42,265 nucleotides of DNA, from assembly GCA_965659665.1 (NCBI GenBank), contig CBFHWU010000016.1:1-42265 (forward strand), in the 5' to 3' direction. Shown here one piece after another: positions 31,534 through 40,429 of the stretch. The notes below the pieces were generated by a model. It did no database searches and had not been told where the DNA came from. It saw only the letters and a list, made by a program, of their open reading frames with translations. This DNA is from CBFHWU01 sp965659665 (lineage in GTDB: Bacteria; Bacteroidota; Bacteroidia; Flavobacteriales; Flavobacteriaceae). Each line of letters starts with the position of its first letter. The first letter of the stretch is position 1. The translations under genes were made by a program, and so were the position numbers.

Positions 31534-32025
31534 TCTTGAATTTAGTTCTATAACCTCCATTTTTTTAATTTTAGCTTGATCAATTTCAAAACGTAACATC
31601 GTTCTAATGGTATGAATCCCTCTGATCCCTGCAGCTCCAGGGTTGAGATATAAAACCCCTTGAGTTTTATCAAAATATACTTTAAGGATATGCGAATGAC
31701 CACAAACAAAAATGTGAGGCTTATTATTTTTTAGAAGATCTATGATTCCTTTAGCGTAACGAGGGGGTCTTCCTCCAATATGGGTCATCCATACACGCAT
31801 TCCTTCACATTCAAAATGAAGATCTTTTGGGTATTCAGATCGTAATGTATTGTCGTCGATGTTACCATATACTACTTTCAGAGGTTTGAGCTGAGCGATT
31901 TGATCGGTAACACCGTGATGACCAATATCACCAGCATGCCAAACTTCATCAACTTGATTCACATAACGTAGAATATGCTCATCGAGGTAGCCGTGAGTAT
32001 CAGAAAGAAGTAAAATTTTTTTCAT
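31522..32025 (-). CDS. YfcE/MJ0936-type metallophosphoesterase
   Basis: A 167-residue calcineurin-like phosphoesterase. Metal ligands are visible in order: SDTHG (D9, H11), HAGDIGHHG, YGNID, and GHSH, then LNPGAAGIRG. The short single-domain form matches YfcE-like phosphodiesterases. ATG 32025 gives MKKILLLSDTHG; a TTG three codons upstream is also open. The physiological substrate cannot be inferred. It is divergent from truA with 45 bases between starts. Confidence 0.88.
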   Translation of the reverse strand: MKKILLLSDTHGYLDEHILRYVNQVDEVWHAGDIGHHGVTDQIAQLKPLKVVYGNIDDNTLRSEYPKDLHFECEGMRVWMTHIGGRPPRYAKGIIDLLKNNKPHIFVCGHSHILKVYFDKTQGVLYLNPGAAGIRGIHTIRTMLRFEIDQAKIKKMEVIELNSRSKT

Positions 32026-32049
32026 AAAGCGCAAGCGTTTAGAATGCCT

Positions 32050-32057
32050 TATCTTTG
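32050..32057 (+). promoter_or_regulatory. -7 box TATCTTTG for truA
   Basis: Perfect TAnnTTTG match, 13 bases before the truA ATG, so the leader would be only about 8 bases. It also overlaps the short divergent region of the phosphoesterase gene. Confidence 0.5.
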
Positions 32058-32070
32058 AATAGCAAAAATA

Positions 32071-32826
32071 ATGTTTCTATTGCGATATTTTTTAGAATTA
32101 ATGTACAGGGGAACTGCCTACCACGGATGGCAACGGCAGTCTAACGCTTCCAGTGTTCAGGAAAAATTAGAAAGCGCTTTAACAATATTGTTGAACCAAA
32201 AAATAGAGCTAACTGGAGCGGGTCGAACAGACTCAGGGGTTCATGCTCGTCAGCTTTTCGCCCATTTTGATGTGGTTTCTCCTATAGAAAATGAATCTGA
32301 TTTTGTGTATAAAGTTAATCGATTTTTAGAATCAGATATCGCTGTTAAATCATTAATTAGGGTAAGAGAAGATGCTCATGCACGTTTTGATGCATGTCTT
32401 CGTTCTTACGAGTATTGGGTGATGACTTCTAAAAATCCATTTTATAATGATAGGGCATACATACTTTTGCAGCCACTCAATATCAAGCTGATGAATTCAG
32501 CTGCCGCCATGCTTTTCGAATACACTGATTTTAAATGTTTTTCAAAATCTAAAACAGATGTCAAAACTTACAAATGTGCCCTCAAAAAAGCAATTTGGAT
32601 CAAACAAGGAGATTTGCTGGTTTTTTCGATTAGTTCAGATCGTTTTTTACGTAATATGGTACGCGCAATTGTGGGAACGCTTATCGAAATTGGGTTAGGA
32701 AAAAAATCACTGTTAGATTTTACTAAGATCATAGAAAGCCGCAGTAGGAGCGAAGCAGGATATTCTGTTCCTGCAGCTGGATTATATTTAACTGAAGTTA
32801 GTTATCCAAACACTATATTTGTGTAA
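32071..32826 (+). CDS. truA: tRNA pseudouridine synthase A
   Basis: TruA modifies U38-U40 in the anticodon arm of tRNAs. The 251-residue protein has YRGTAYHGWQRQ near the start, the catalytic aspartate D54 in LTGAGRTDSGVHARQ, and RSYEYWV, DFKCFSK and FLRNMVRAIVGTLIEIG. Most relatives begin MRYFLE, so the TTG at 32080 (reading RYFLEL next) is an alternative start, but ATG 32071 is kept. It is followed after 1 base by the ABC exporter gene, probably in one transcript. Confidence 0.94.
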   Translation: MFLLRYFLELMYRGTAYHGWQRQSNASSVQEKLESALTILLNQKIELTGAGRTDSGVHARQLFAHFDVVSPIENESDFVYKVNRFLESDIAVKSLIRVREDAHARFDACLRSYEYWVMTSKNPFYNDRAYILLQPLNIKLMNSAAAMLFEYTDFKCFSKSKTDVKTYKCALKKAIWIKQGDLLVFSISSDRFLRNMVRAIVGTLIEIGLGKKSLLDFTKIIESRSRSEAGYSVPAAGLYLTEVSYPNTIFV

Positions 32827-32827
32827 T

Positions 32828-34603
32828 ATGAATATCTCGCCTAAGAATACAATTTTTGATGTCACCCTTTTTAAACGTTTGATGTCTTTTGTTTGGCCTT
32901 ACAAATTAACGTTTAATTATGTCATGTTGACTGCGATTTTACTTTCGGCATTTTCCACATTGACGCCTTATCTCCTAAAAATCACTGTAGATGACTATAT
33001 CACTTTAAAAGACTATGAGGGAATGGTAGTTTTTGTGGGGTTAATGGCATTTACCTTATTAATGGAAGTTATTTTTCAGTTTTCATTTATTTATTACGCT
33101 AATTGGCTAGGTCAACAAGTCATTTATGATTTACGAATACAATTATTTCGTCATATGACTCATTTTAAAATGGCGTATTATGATAAATCAGCTGTTGGTC
33201 GTTTAGTCACAAGAGCAGTTAATGATATTGAAACTATTGCAGGGATTTTTAGCCAAGGTCTTTTTATGATTATCGCCGACTTATTAAAAATGTTAATCGT
33301 AATGGTGGTGATGCTTAGTGTCAGTTGGAAGTTAACTCTAATTATTTTTTCAATTTTACCTTTAATTTTAGTGGCAACGCGTAAATTTCAACAAGCCATG
33401 AAAAAGGCTTTTGATGATGTTAGGACACAAGTAGCCAACTTAAATTCTTTTATTCAAGAGCGTATAACGGGAATGAAAATTGTACAAATGTTTACTCGTG
33501 AGGCACATGAATACAAGAAATTTCAATCCATTAATCAAAAACATAAAAAAGCGTGGCTCAAAACAGTTTGGTACAATTCAATTTTCTTTCCTATTGCTGA
33601 GTTGTCTACTTCGATCACCATAGGTCTAATTGTTTGGTACGGAGGGCTTCAAGTAATTGCGCAGCAGAACGGAATAACTATTGGAATTATTTTTTTATTT
33701 ATTCAACTCTCTCAAATGCTTTTCCGCCCATTAAGACAAATAGCGGATAAATTTAACACCCTTCAAATGGGCATGATTGCGGTCCAGCGTGTTTATGTTT
33801 TGTTGGACACAAATAGTCAAATTTCAAATAAAGGAGTAAAAAAAGCAGAAAATCTTAAGGGAAATTTATCATTTAAAGATGTAGTTTTTTCTTACAAAAA
33901 AGATCAACCTGTGTTAAAAGGTATTTCGTTTGAAGTTTTACCTGGTCAATGTATTGCAATTGTTGGTGCTACTGGTGCTGGAAAAACTACCATTATCAAT
34001 TTGTTAAGCCGGTTTTATGAAATAGATGCTGGTGAAATTCATATCGACGGAACAAATATTAAAGAATTTCAATTATCTTCTTTAAGAAACAAAATAGCTG
34101 TAGTGTTGCAAGATGTTTTTCTTTTTGCAGATACAATACTTCATAATATTACGCTTTGGAATAAGAACATCAGTAGAGAACAAGTAATTCATGCAGCTCG
34201 GCAAATAGGAGTTCATGACTTTATCATCAGTCTTCCTGGGGGATATGATTACAATGTAAAAGAAAGAGGGGCAACACTTTCCTCTGGCCAGCGACAACTC
34301 ATTGCCTTTTTGAGAGCATATGTAAGTGCCCCCACTGTGTTGGTCCTCGATGAAGCCACTTCTTCTGTAGACACTGATTCCGAAATATTGATTCAGCAAT
34401 CCATCGAAAAACTTACAGCTAACAAAACTTCCATCATTATTGCGCATCGTTTAGCCACTATTCGACATGCAGATACCATTATTGTGATGGACAAAGGTCA
34501 TATTGTGGAAATGGGATCCCATCAAGAATTAATTAAAAAATGGGATGGAAAATATAAAAATTTATATGAAGTTCAATTTAGCCAAGATTCCCTATTAGCC
34601 TAA
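32828..34603 (+). CDS. ABC exporter, fused permease-ATPase (MdlB/MsbA-like)
   Basis: A type-IV half-transporter of 591 residues: six membrane helices (roughly residues 20-310) and a nucleotide-binding domain. The latter has Walker A VGATGAGKTT, the Q-loop in AVVLQDVFLFADTI, signature TLSSGQRQL, Walker B VLVLDEATSSVD, and H-loop IIAHRLAT. It would work as a homodimer or with another half-transporter; multidrug, lipid or peptide export are all possible. ATG 32828 is used, as the TTG three codons upstream overlaps truA. It ends 9 bases inside convergent cdaA. Confidence 0.9.
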   Translation: MNISPKNTIFDVTLFKRLMSFVWPYKLTFNYVMLTAILLSAFSTLTPYLLKITVDDYITLKDYEGMVVFVGLMAFTLLMEVIFQFSFIYYANWLGQQVIYDLRIQLFRHMTHFKMAYYDKSAVGRLVTRAVNDIETIAGIFSQGLFMIIADLLKMLIVMVVMLSVSWKLTLIIFSILPLILVATRKFQQAMKKAFDDVRTQVANLNSFIQERITGMKIVQMFTREAHEYKKFQSINQKHKKAWLKTVWYNSIFFPIAELSTSITIGLIVWYGGLQVIAQQNGITIGIIFLFIQLSQMLFRPLRQIADKFNTLQMGMIAVQRVYVLLDTNSQISNKGVKKAENLKGNLSFKDVVFSYKKDQPVLKGISFEVLPGQCIAIVGATGAGKTTIINLLSRFYEIDAGEIHIDGTNIKEFQLSSLRNKIAVVLQDVFLFADTILHNITLWNKNISREQVIHAARQIGVHDFIISLPGGYDYNVKERGATLSSGQRQLIAFLRAYVSAPTVLVLDEATSSVDTDSEILIQQSIEKLTANKTSIIIAHRLATIRHADTIIVMDKGHIVEMGSHQELIKKWDGKYKNLYEVQFSQDSLLA

Positions 34604-35380
34604 ATCTTCGGACAATTGATGTTTCAGGTCCTCAAGGTTTTTATAATGCACGAACTCTCCGTTTCGAACGTATGATATTTTTCCAGTTTCTTCTGAAACA
34701 ACCAAAGCTACTGCATCGCTTTTTTCGGTGATGCCAACGGCTGCACGGTGACGAAGACCAAAACGAACAGGAATTGATTGTGATTCTGAAACGGGTAAAA
34801 CTACTCGAGTTGCCGTGATAACATTTCGCTCTACTATTGCTGCGCCGTCATGCAAAGGACCAGATTTAAAAAAAATACTCTCAAATATTGGAACTGAAAG
34901 CTCAAGATGAACATGATCTCCAGTATCTTTTACAAATTCCAAGCTTGTGTTTCGTTCCATCACAATTAAAGCGCCCGTTTTTTGGCTACTCAATAGTTCA
35001 CAACTCTGAATCAAAAGATCAACATCAGTCTCACTATTTACTTTTTGGTTTTTAAAAAAATTCCAATAGCGTTTTAAATTTCGTCGACTTGCAAGGTTAG
35101 ACGACCCTAAAAAAAGCAGTAGTTTTCGTATTTCTTGCTGAAAAACTACTATTAAAGCAAATACACCCACACTGATAAATCCGCCTAAAATATTACTCAA
35201 AACTTCCATATTTAAGGCATCAGTCAGCTTCCATATTAAATAAACAATCACTATTCCGACAAAAATATTTATTGCAGCTGTTCCTTTGACAAGCCTATAC
35301 ACGTAAAAAAGGAGCAGGGCTACCAGAAAAATATCGAGAATATCAATAAAATTTAAATCTATAAAATCAAAAGTTTTCAA
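34595..35380 (-). CDS. cdaA: Diadenylate cyclase CdaA (c-di-AMP synthase)
   Basis: CdaA makes cyclic di-AMP from two ATP molecules. The 261-residue protein has about three N-terminal membrane helices, then a DAC (DisA_N) domain with both catalytic motifs intact: DGA at 178-180 in GPLHDGAAIVE, and RHR at 210-212 in GLRHRAAVGITE. The start is a TTG (35380). Upstream and close (36 bases) is folP in the same direction, so they are probably an operon; in Firmicutes cdaA sits with glmM instead. The stop overlaps the ABC exporter stop. Confidence 0.94.
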   Translation of the reverse strand: MKTFDFIDLNFIDILDIFLVALLLFYVYRLVKGTAAINIFVGIVIVYLIWKLTDALNMEVLSNILGGFISVGVFALIVVFQQEIRKLLLFLGSSNLASRRNLKRYWNFFKNQKVNSETDVDLLIQSCELLSSQKTGALIVMERNTSLEFVKDTGDHVHLELSVPIFESIFFKSGPLHDGAAIVERNVITATRVVLPVSESQSIPVRFGLRHRAAVGITEKSDAVALVVSEETGKISYVRNGEFVHYKNLEDLKHQLSEDLG

Positions 35381-35416
35381 ATGGAATAAAATTTCTTTAA
35401 AGCTATTAAAAATGTT

Positions 35417-36253
35417 TTAACTCTCTGATGCACTCATTTGGTTAAAAAGCTTACATGTTTCTACTGCTTCTTTAACATCATGAACTCTTAATAGTTGAAC
35501 TCCCTTGGTGAGGGCAAAACTATGTAGAGCTGTTGTGCCATTTAGTGCCGCTGATGCTTTGATGTTTAAAACCTTTTGAATCATAGATTTTCGAGAAACC
35601 CCAATGAGAACTGGACAGTTTAAACTTTCAAAGAGATCCAAACCGCTTAATATTTCATAATTATGATGGAGCGTTTTACCAAATCCAAAACCAGGATCCA
35701 CAATAAAATCATGGATTCCTGCTTTGAAAGCTTCCATTTTTTTTTGAGCAAAGAATAATTTGAGTTCAAAAAGGATATTTTCATAACTCGGATGGAGTTG
35801 CATGGTTTGAGGCGTTCCTTGCATGTGCATGCCTACATACGGAACTCGGAGTTTTCCAACGGATTCAAACATATTCCTATCCAACTTTCCCGCCGATATG
35901 TCATTGACAAGCGCAGCCCCAGCTTGTACGGATTCATAAGCCACTTTACTACGAAAAGTATCAATGGAAAGATTAATATCATCCCCAAATGTATTTTTTA
36001 AGGAAGCGATAACGTGAATGACGCGTTGTAGTTCCTCTGATTCACTCACCTCTTTGGCTCCAGGTTTTGAGCTATAGCCTCCTACATCAATAAAATCAGC
36101 CCCTTCTTTTACCATTTTTTCCACTTGTTTGGTGATGGAATTTAGATCCTGAAAATTCCCACCATCATAAAAAGAATCGGGAGTTACATTGAGAATACCC
36201 ATGACTTTTGGTGTACTTAAATCAACCAGCGTTCCTTTACAGTTTATTGTCAT
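35417..36253 (-). CDS. folP: Dihydropteroate synthase
   Basis: FolP joins pterin pyrophosphate with p-aminobenzoate to form dihydropteroate and is the target of sulfonamides. The TIM-barrel protein has 278 residues and the signatures VMGILNVTPDSFYDGG, FIDVGGYSSKPGA, the INLSIDTFRS and LVNDISAG strands, IVDPGFGFGKT and IGVSRKSMI. Its start is ATG 36253, 72 bases from the divergent DUF1599 gene. It is upstream of cdaA in the same operon. Confidence 0.95.
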   Translation of the reverse strand: MTINCKGTLVDLSTPKVMGILNVTPDSFYDGGNFQDLNSITKQVEKMVKEGADFIDVGGYSSKPGAKEVSESEELQRVIHVIASLKNTFGDDINLSIDTFRSKVAYESVQAGAALVNDISAGKLDRNMFESVGKLRVPYVGMHMQGTPQTMQLHPSYENILFELKLFFAQKKMEAFKAGIHDFIVDPGFGFGKTLHHNYEILSGLDLFESLNCPVLIGVSRKSMIQKVLNIKASAALNGTTALHSFALTKGVQLLRVHDVKEAVETCKLFNQMSASES

Positions 36254-36277
36254 GTTAAAAAGTTTGAGAAAGCTTTT

Positions 36278-36308
36278 TTGTGATGCATAAGGCTATTTAA
36301 TAATTTTG
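36278..36308 (+). promoter_or_regulatory. Promoter of the DUF1599-permease-tpiA run (TTG-N20-TAATTTTG)
   Basis: TTG at 36278-36280, a 20-base spacer, and perfect -7 box TAATTTTG at 36301-36308, 17 bases before the ATG at 36326. It may drive the genes to bshB1, which are closely spaced. Confidence 0.65.
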
Positions 36309-36325
36309 AGCGAAATTTACAACAA

Positions 36326-36877
36326 ATGCAGCAGAATCCTTCAAAGACTAATTTTCAGTATGATCAAATCATTCATCATTGTCGAGATTTGTTTGAAAAA
36401 AAAATGCAGGATTACGGATGTGCTTGGCGTATTTTAAGAACAGCGTCTTTGACAGACCAGATTTTTATTAAAGCTCAACGTATTCGAACGCTCCAACAAA
36501 ATAAAATTCAACGTGTCGAGGAAGGACAACGCTCTGAATTTATTGGTATTATTAACTATTGTGTAATGGCATTGGTTCAATTAGAAATTGGGGTGGCTGA
36601 TCAACCCGATTTAAGTGAATCCGAAACAATCGACTACTACGATAAACATATTGAAATCACCAAAATGTTGATGGAAAATAAAAACCATGATTATGGTGAA
36701 GCATGGCGTGATATGCGTGTCAGCTCATTAACAGATTTGATTTTACAAAAACTTTTACGAGTCAAACAAATCGAAGATAATAAAGGGAAAACTGTAGTTA
36801 GCGAAGGGGTAGATTCCAATTATCAAGACATGATCAATTATGCTGTTTTTGCTTTGATTCACATTGATTTTAGTTAA
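36326..36877 (+). CDS. DUF1599 (Nmad1-type) protein with two tandem copies of the domain
   Basis: The 183-residue protein is two related halves. Residues about 15-87 and 104-182 share KMQDYGCAWR / KNHDYGEAWR, SLTDQI / SLTDLI, KAQRIRTLQ / KLLRVKQIE, and IGIINYCVMALVQLE / QDMINYAVFALIHID in the same order and spacing. Both carry the DYG-AWR core of DUF1599 (Nmad1, a domain linked by computational work to nucleotide modification). The function is unknown; the acidic/His/Tyr core might bind a nucleotide or metal. The domain pair is the normal arrangement for Bacteroidota members. It is followed by a permease start 1 base past its stop. Confidence 0.78.
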   Translation: MQQNPSKTNFQYDQIIHHCRDLFEKKMQDYGCAWRILRTASLTDQIFIKAQRIRTLQQNKIQRVEEGQRSEFIGIINYCVMALVQLEIGVADQPDLSESETIDYYDKHIEITKMLMENKNHDYGEAWRDMRVSSLTDLILQKLLRVKQIEDNKGKTVVSEGVDSNYQDMINYAVFALIHIDFS

Positions 36878-36878
36878 A

Positions 36879-37946
36879 ATGAAAATAGTGAAGCCACTAC
36901 TAAATACATTGTTCACCTTATGGGGAGTAATTACGGTTGTCTTTTTTTTATTTTCGGTCCTTCCAGGAGATCCTGCTCAAATGATGTTGGGACAACTCGA
37001 AAATAGCGAACAGCTCGATATTACAAAAAAAAAATATGGATTTGATTTGCCTTTGACAGAACAATATCTCTTGTATATAAACGATATTAGTCCAATTGGT
37101 ATACATCCTCATCAAAATATTTTCAACGGATTAGCTTCAAATAAATATTATTTCACTGAGCTCATTTCATTTGAAACATATTCTATAGTTTTAAAAGCTC
37201 CTTATTTGCGAGAATCTTACCAAAGGACAGGAGTGCCTGTAAGTCAAATTATCTCCAATACATTACCTAATACATTTTTTTTAGCTGTCGCTGCTCTATT
37301 GATTGCTGTGTTTATGGGGGTGATTTTTGGCGTTATTTCAGCTTTGAATAAACATCATTTTTTGGATTATATCATTCAATTTATTAGTACCCTAGGAATG
37401 AGTATTCCTTCATTTTTAAGTGCTATTTTGTTCGCTTGGATTTTCGGATTTTTGCTTCACGAATTTACAGGTTTATCCATGACAGGAAGTTTTTATGCTT
37501 TGGATGATATGGGCGAATCCTTACATATAGAGTGGAAAAATATCGTCTTGCCCGCAGTAGTATTAGGAATTCGACCTTTAGCAGTAGTCACTCAACTGAT
37601 GCGTAATGCTCTTTTGGAAGAGTTGGAGCATGATTATTTTAGAACGGCACGGGCAAAAGGGTTGAGTAGGGTTCAAGCTACATTTAAACACGCTTTACGC
37701 AATGCCCTAAACCCTGTTATTACAGCTCTATCAGGATGGTTTGGAAGCATGTTGGCAGGAGCGGTTTTTGTTGAATATATTTTTGGATGGAATGGATTGG
37801 GTAAAGAAATTGTTGCCGCCTTAAATACACTTGATATTCCTGTATTAATGGGTGCCGTATTAACGGTATCTTTTTTATTCATTTTAATTAATAAAGTTGT
37901 CGATCAGCTGTATGTATGGCTCGATCCTAAAGTTAAATTATCTTAA
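36879..37946 (+). CDS. Solitary OppB/DppB-type ABC transporter permease
   Basis: A 355-residue permease of the binding-protein-dependent type. It starts MKIVKPLLNTLFTLWGVITV, with LPGDPAQMMLGQ after the first helix as in OppB/DppB proteins, and has about six membrane helices. The cytoplasmic EAA loop, which docks the ATPase, is intact: FRTARAKGLSRVQATFKHAL, then RNALNPVI. ATG 36879 is used; a TTG five codons earlier overlaps the DUF1599 gene. No OppC, ATPase or binding-protein genes are adjacent; partners may be elsewhere. tpiA follows after 20 bases. Confidence 0.85.
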   Translation: MKIVKPLLNTLFTLWGVITVVFFLFSVLPGDPAQMMLGQLENSEQLDITKKKYGFDLPLTEQYLLYINDISPIGIHPHQNIFNGLASNKYYFTELISFETYSIVLKAPYLRESYQRTGVPVSQIISNTLPNTFFLAVAALLIAVFMGVIFGVISALNKHHFLDYIIQFISTLGMSIPSFLSAILFAWIFGFLLHEFTGLSMTGSFYALDDMGESLHIEWKNIVLPAVVLGIRPLAVVTQLMRNALLEELEHDYFRTARAKGLSRVQATFKHALRNALNPVITALSGWFGSMLAGAVFVEYIFGWNGLGKEIVAALNTLDIPVLMGAVLTVSFLFILINKVVDQLYVWLDPKVKLS

Positions 37947-37966
37947 AAATCAATTAAAACTATCTT

Positions 37967-38716
37967 ATGAGAAAAAACATCGTTGCAGGTAACTGGAAAA
38001 TGAACAAAAACGCAACAGAAACAATTACGTTGATAAATGATTTAAAACAGCAAAGTTTTTCTTCAGAAACTACCGTTCTTATTGCTCCTCCTTTTGTGAA
38101 TCTTTCTACGGCTGTGGAACAAACTTCGGGAACTTCGATTGGAGTGGTGGCTCAAAATATGCATCAATCTGACAACGGAGCCTACACAGGCGAAATATCT
38201 GCTGAAATGCTAAAAGATATCGATGTAAATCATGTAATTTTAGGTCATTCTGAGCGCAGAGCCTATTTTGGTGAAGACGACCAACTACTTTCTCTCAAAG
38301 TTAAACAAGCTTTAAAAAACAATCTATCTGTGGTTTTTTGTTTTGGTGAAGAGCTTGAACAGCGAAAATCTGAATCTCATTTTGAAGTAGTAAAATCACA
38401 AATACAACATGTACTTTTTGATGTAGCAGCATCGGATTGGCGTAAAATTATTTTGGCTTATGAGCCTGTTTGGGCTATTGGAACAGGGGAAACAGCCTCC
38501 CCTATGCAAGCACAAGAAATGCATGCTTACATCAGAAGCTTGATCAAAGAATCTTATGGAGCTGATGTAGCACATCGTGTTTCTATTTTGTATGGAGGAA
38601 GTGTTAAACCAAGTAATGCAAAAGAAATTTTTTCAAATCCTGATGTTGATGGAGGACTCATTGGTGGAGCTTCCTTGGTAGCTGATGATTTTGCAGCCAT
38701 TATCAATGCATTTTGA
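37967..38716 (+). CDS. tpiA: Triosephosphate isomerase
   Basis: Tim interconverts dihydroxyacetone phosphate and glyceraldehyde 3-phosphate. The 249-residue TIM barrel has VAGNWKMNKN (active-site N and K), the catalytic histidine in VILGHSERRAYFGE, the catalytic glutamate in ILAYEPVWAIGTGETA with loop 6 following, and ILYGGSVKPSN for the phosphate site. It is in a gene run with the permease before it and prmA after it. The stop overlaps the TTG start of prmA by 4 bases (TTGA). Confidence 0.96.
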   Translation: MRKNIVAGNWKMNKNATETITLINDLKQQSFSSETTVLIAPPFVNLSTAVEQTSGTSIGVVAQNMHQSDNGAYTGEISAEMLKDIDVNHVILGHSERRAYFGEDDQLLSLKVKQALKNNLSVVFCFGEELEQRKSESHFEVVKSQIQHVLFDVAASDWRKIILAYEPVWAIGTGETASPMQAQEMHAYIRSLIKESYGADVAHRVSILYGGSVKPSNAKEIFSNPDVDGGLIGGASLVADDFAAIINAF

Positions 38717-39546
38717 GTACAGAACAACATTTTTTGAAATTGAGTTTTTCAATATATCCAGCCCAACCTGGGATGGATATATTGTTGGCTGAACTATCCG
38801 AATTACCCTTTGATAGTTTTGAGGAAGTCGATAGTCAACTCATAGCTTATATCTTGGCTTCGCAATGGAAAACAAATTTACTCCAATCTGTGGAGTTACT
38901 TAAAAATCCTGAGTTTAAAAGTTCATACACCATTTCTGAGGTTCCTAAAATCAATTGGAATGCGCAATGGGAAGCAAATTTTAATCCTATTGTTGTTCGA
39001 AATTATACCATTAGAGCTTCATTTCACCCGCCAAAACAAACCCAATATGAAATTTTAATTGAGCCCAAAATGTCGTTTGGCACAGGACACCATGAAACGA
39101 CTCAACTTATGTTTGAGATGGTGTTACAACACTCACTAAAAAGGAAAAGAGTTTTGGATATGGGTTGTGGAACGGGAATATTGGCTATTGGAGCTAAGTT
39201 ACGTGGGGCTTCAAAAGTAACGGCAATTGATATTGAACCTTGGTGTGTTCAGAATACCATAGAAAACGCAGCAAAAAATCAGTGTCCAATTTTGGTTCTT
39301 CAAGGAGATTCCTCTATGATTTTAGAAACGTTTGATTGCATCTTTGCCAATATTAACCGAAATATTTTGCTTCAAGATATGACCATTTACAAAAAAGCGT
39401 TAGCTCCAGATGGAATGTTATTTTTAAGTGGATTTTATCATGAAGATTTAGAAGATATTTCTGCGTGTTGCAGTTTCAATGACCTACGACTGGATACTTT
39501 CACTAAAAAGAATAATTGGATCTGTTCAAAATATGTAAATTCGTAA
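38713..39546 (+). CDS. prmA: Ribosomal protein L11 methyltransferase
   Basis: PrmA trimethylates ribosomal protein L11. The 277-residue protein has the N-terminal recognition domain, the family motif EPKMSFGTGHHETTQLM, the SAM-binding motif I RVLDMGCGTGILAIGA, ASKVTAIDIEPW, and the active-site-like FDCIFANINRNILLQD in place of the common D/N-P-P-Y. The start is a TTG overlapping the tpiA stop, consistent with coupling. clpS follows 2 bases after its stop. Confidence 0.93.
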   Translation: MSTEQHFLKLSFSIYPAQPGMDILLAELSELPFDSFEEVDSQLIAYILASQWKTNLLQSVELLKNPEFKSSYTISEVPKINWNAQWEANFNPIVVRNYTIRASFHPPKQTQYEILIEPKMSFGTGHHETTQLMFEMVLQHSLKRKRVLDMGCGTGILAIGAKLRGASKVTAIDIEPWCVQNTIENAAKNQCPILVLQGDSSMILETFDCIFANINRNILLQDMTIYKKALAPDGMLFLSGFYHEDLEDISACCSFNDLRLDTFTKKNNWICSKYVNS

Positions 39547-39548
39547 GT

Positions 39549-39839
39549 ATGAAAATTGATTTTGACAAAACAGAAGAACAAACGGAATTATCCGTTGACG
39601 AAATGGTTGATCTAGAGCGTGAACATGAAATTGTCCTCTACAACGATGATGTGAATACTTTTGACCATGTCATTGAAATGTTAATTGAAGTTTGTGAACA
39701 CACGCCTCAACAAGCCGAACAATGTGCCCTTATCGTACATTACAAAGGAAAATGTAGCGTTAAGTCAGGAAGTTATGCCGAATTAGAACCCAAATGTATA
39801 AGACTTTTGCATGCAGGATTAAGTGCAGAAATTATTTAA
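39549..39839 (+). CDS. clpS: ATP-dependent Clp protease adaptor ClpS
   Basis: ClpS delivers N-end-rule substrates to ClpAP or ClpCP. The 96-residue protein has an acidic, disordered N-terminal tail (EEQTELSVDEMVDLE) and the conserved core EIVLYNDDVNTFDHVIEML, CEHTPQQAEQCALIVHYKG and VKSGSYAELEP. ATG 39549 is used; a longer frame upstream overlaps prmA and is not conserved. It is probably in the tpiA-prmA transcript. Confidence 0.94.
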   Translation: MKIDFDKTEEQTELSVDEMVDLEREHEIVLYNDDVNTFDHVIEMLIEVCEHTPQQAEQCALIVHYKGKCSVKSGSYAELEPKCIRLLHAGLSAEII

Positions 39840-39861
39840 AACCTATTCTTTTTAGTTTTAT

Positions 39862-39869
39862 TAACTTTG
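39862..39869 (+). promoter_or_regulatory. -7 box TAACTTTG before the GPx gene
   Basis: Perfect TAnnTTTG match, 7 bases before the ATG at 39877. If used, either the mRNA is nearly leaderless or the true start is further downstream (ATG 39949). Confidence 0.4.
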
Positions 39870-39876
39870 AATAAAA

Positions 39877-40428
39877 ATGATTTACGTAATTGCTATGTTT
39901 ACTTTTCTTTGTATGGAAAGTAACCAATCCTCTTTCCGCCTCCTTGACATGAAAACACTTCACGACTATACCGCTATTGATATTGAAGGAAATACTTTTG
40001 ATTTTGGTTCCTTAAAAGGAAAAAAAGTAATGATTGTTAATACGGCATCTAAGTGCGGGTTAACAGGTCAATACAAAACATTACAAAGCTTGTACGAAAA
40101 ATACCAAGATGAAAATTTTGTTATCATTGGTTTTCCATCCAATAACTTTATGTGGCAAGAACCTGGTACAAATGCTGAAATTGATGTTTTTTGTAAGAAG
40201 AATTATGGGGTTACTTTTCCTATGATGTCTAAGGTTACAGTTAAAGGGAAATCTAAACATCCTATTTTTGAATATCTCACCAACAAAGAATTAAATGGAG
40301 TTCTGGATACCAAAGTAGCGTGGAATTTTCAAAAGTTTTTAATTAATGAAGAAGGTATTTTAGAGCGTGTTATTAGCCCAAAAACAAAGCCGGATGATAT
40401 TGAAATTTTGATGTGGATTAAACGTTAA
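39877..40428 (+). CDS. Glutathione peroxidase-family thiol peroxidase (2-Cys type)
   Basis: A 183-residue peroxidase that reduces hydroperoxides, most likely with thioredoxin rather than glutathione. The peroxidatic Cys is C60 in NTASKCGLTGQY and a resolving Cys lies at C106 in VFCKKNYGVTFP, matching the atypical 2-Cys yeast Gpx3 layout. Trp149-Asn150 of the catalytic tetrad are in AWNFQKF. The tetrad Gln, normally in FPCNQF, is replaced: the segment reads FPSNNF with Asn90. ATG 39877 yields a short hydrophobic N-terminus; ATG 39949 (MKTLHDYTAIDIEG) is an alternative start without it. It sits 1 base before bshB1. Confidence 0.87.
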   Translation: MIYVIAMFTFLCMESNQSSFRLLDMKTLHDYTAIDIEGNTFDFGSLKGKKVMIVNTASKCGLTGQYKTLQSLYEKYQDENFVIIGFPSNNFMWQEPGTNAEIDVFCKKNYGVTFPMMSKVTVKGKSKHPIFEYLTNKELNGVLDTKVAWNFQKFLINEEGILERVISPKTKPDDIEILMWIKR

Positions 40429-40429
40429 T

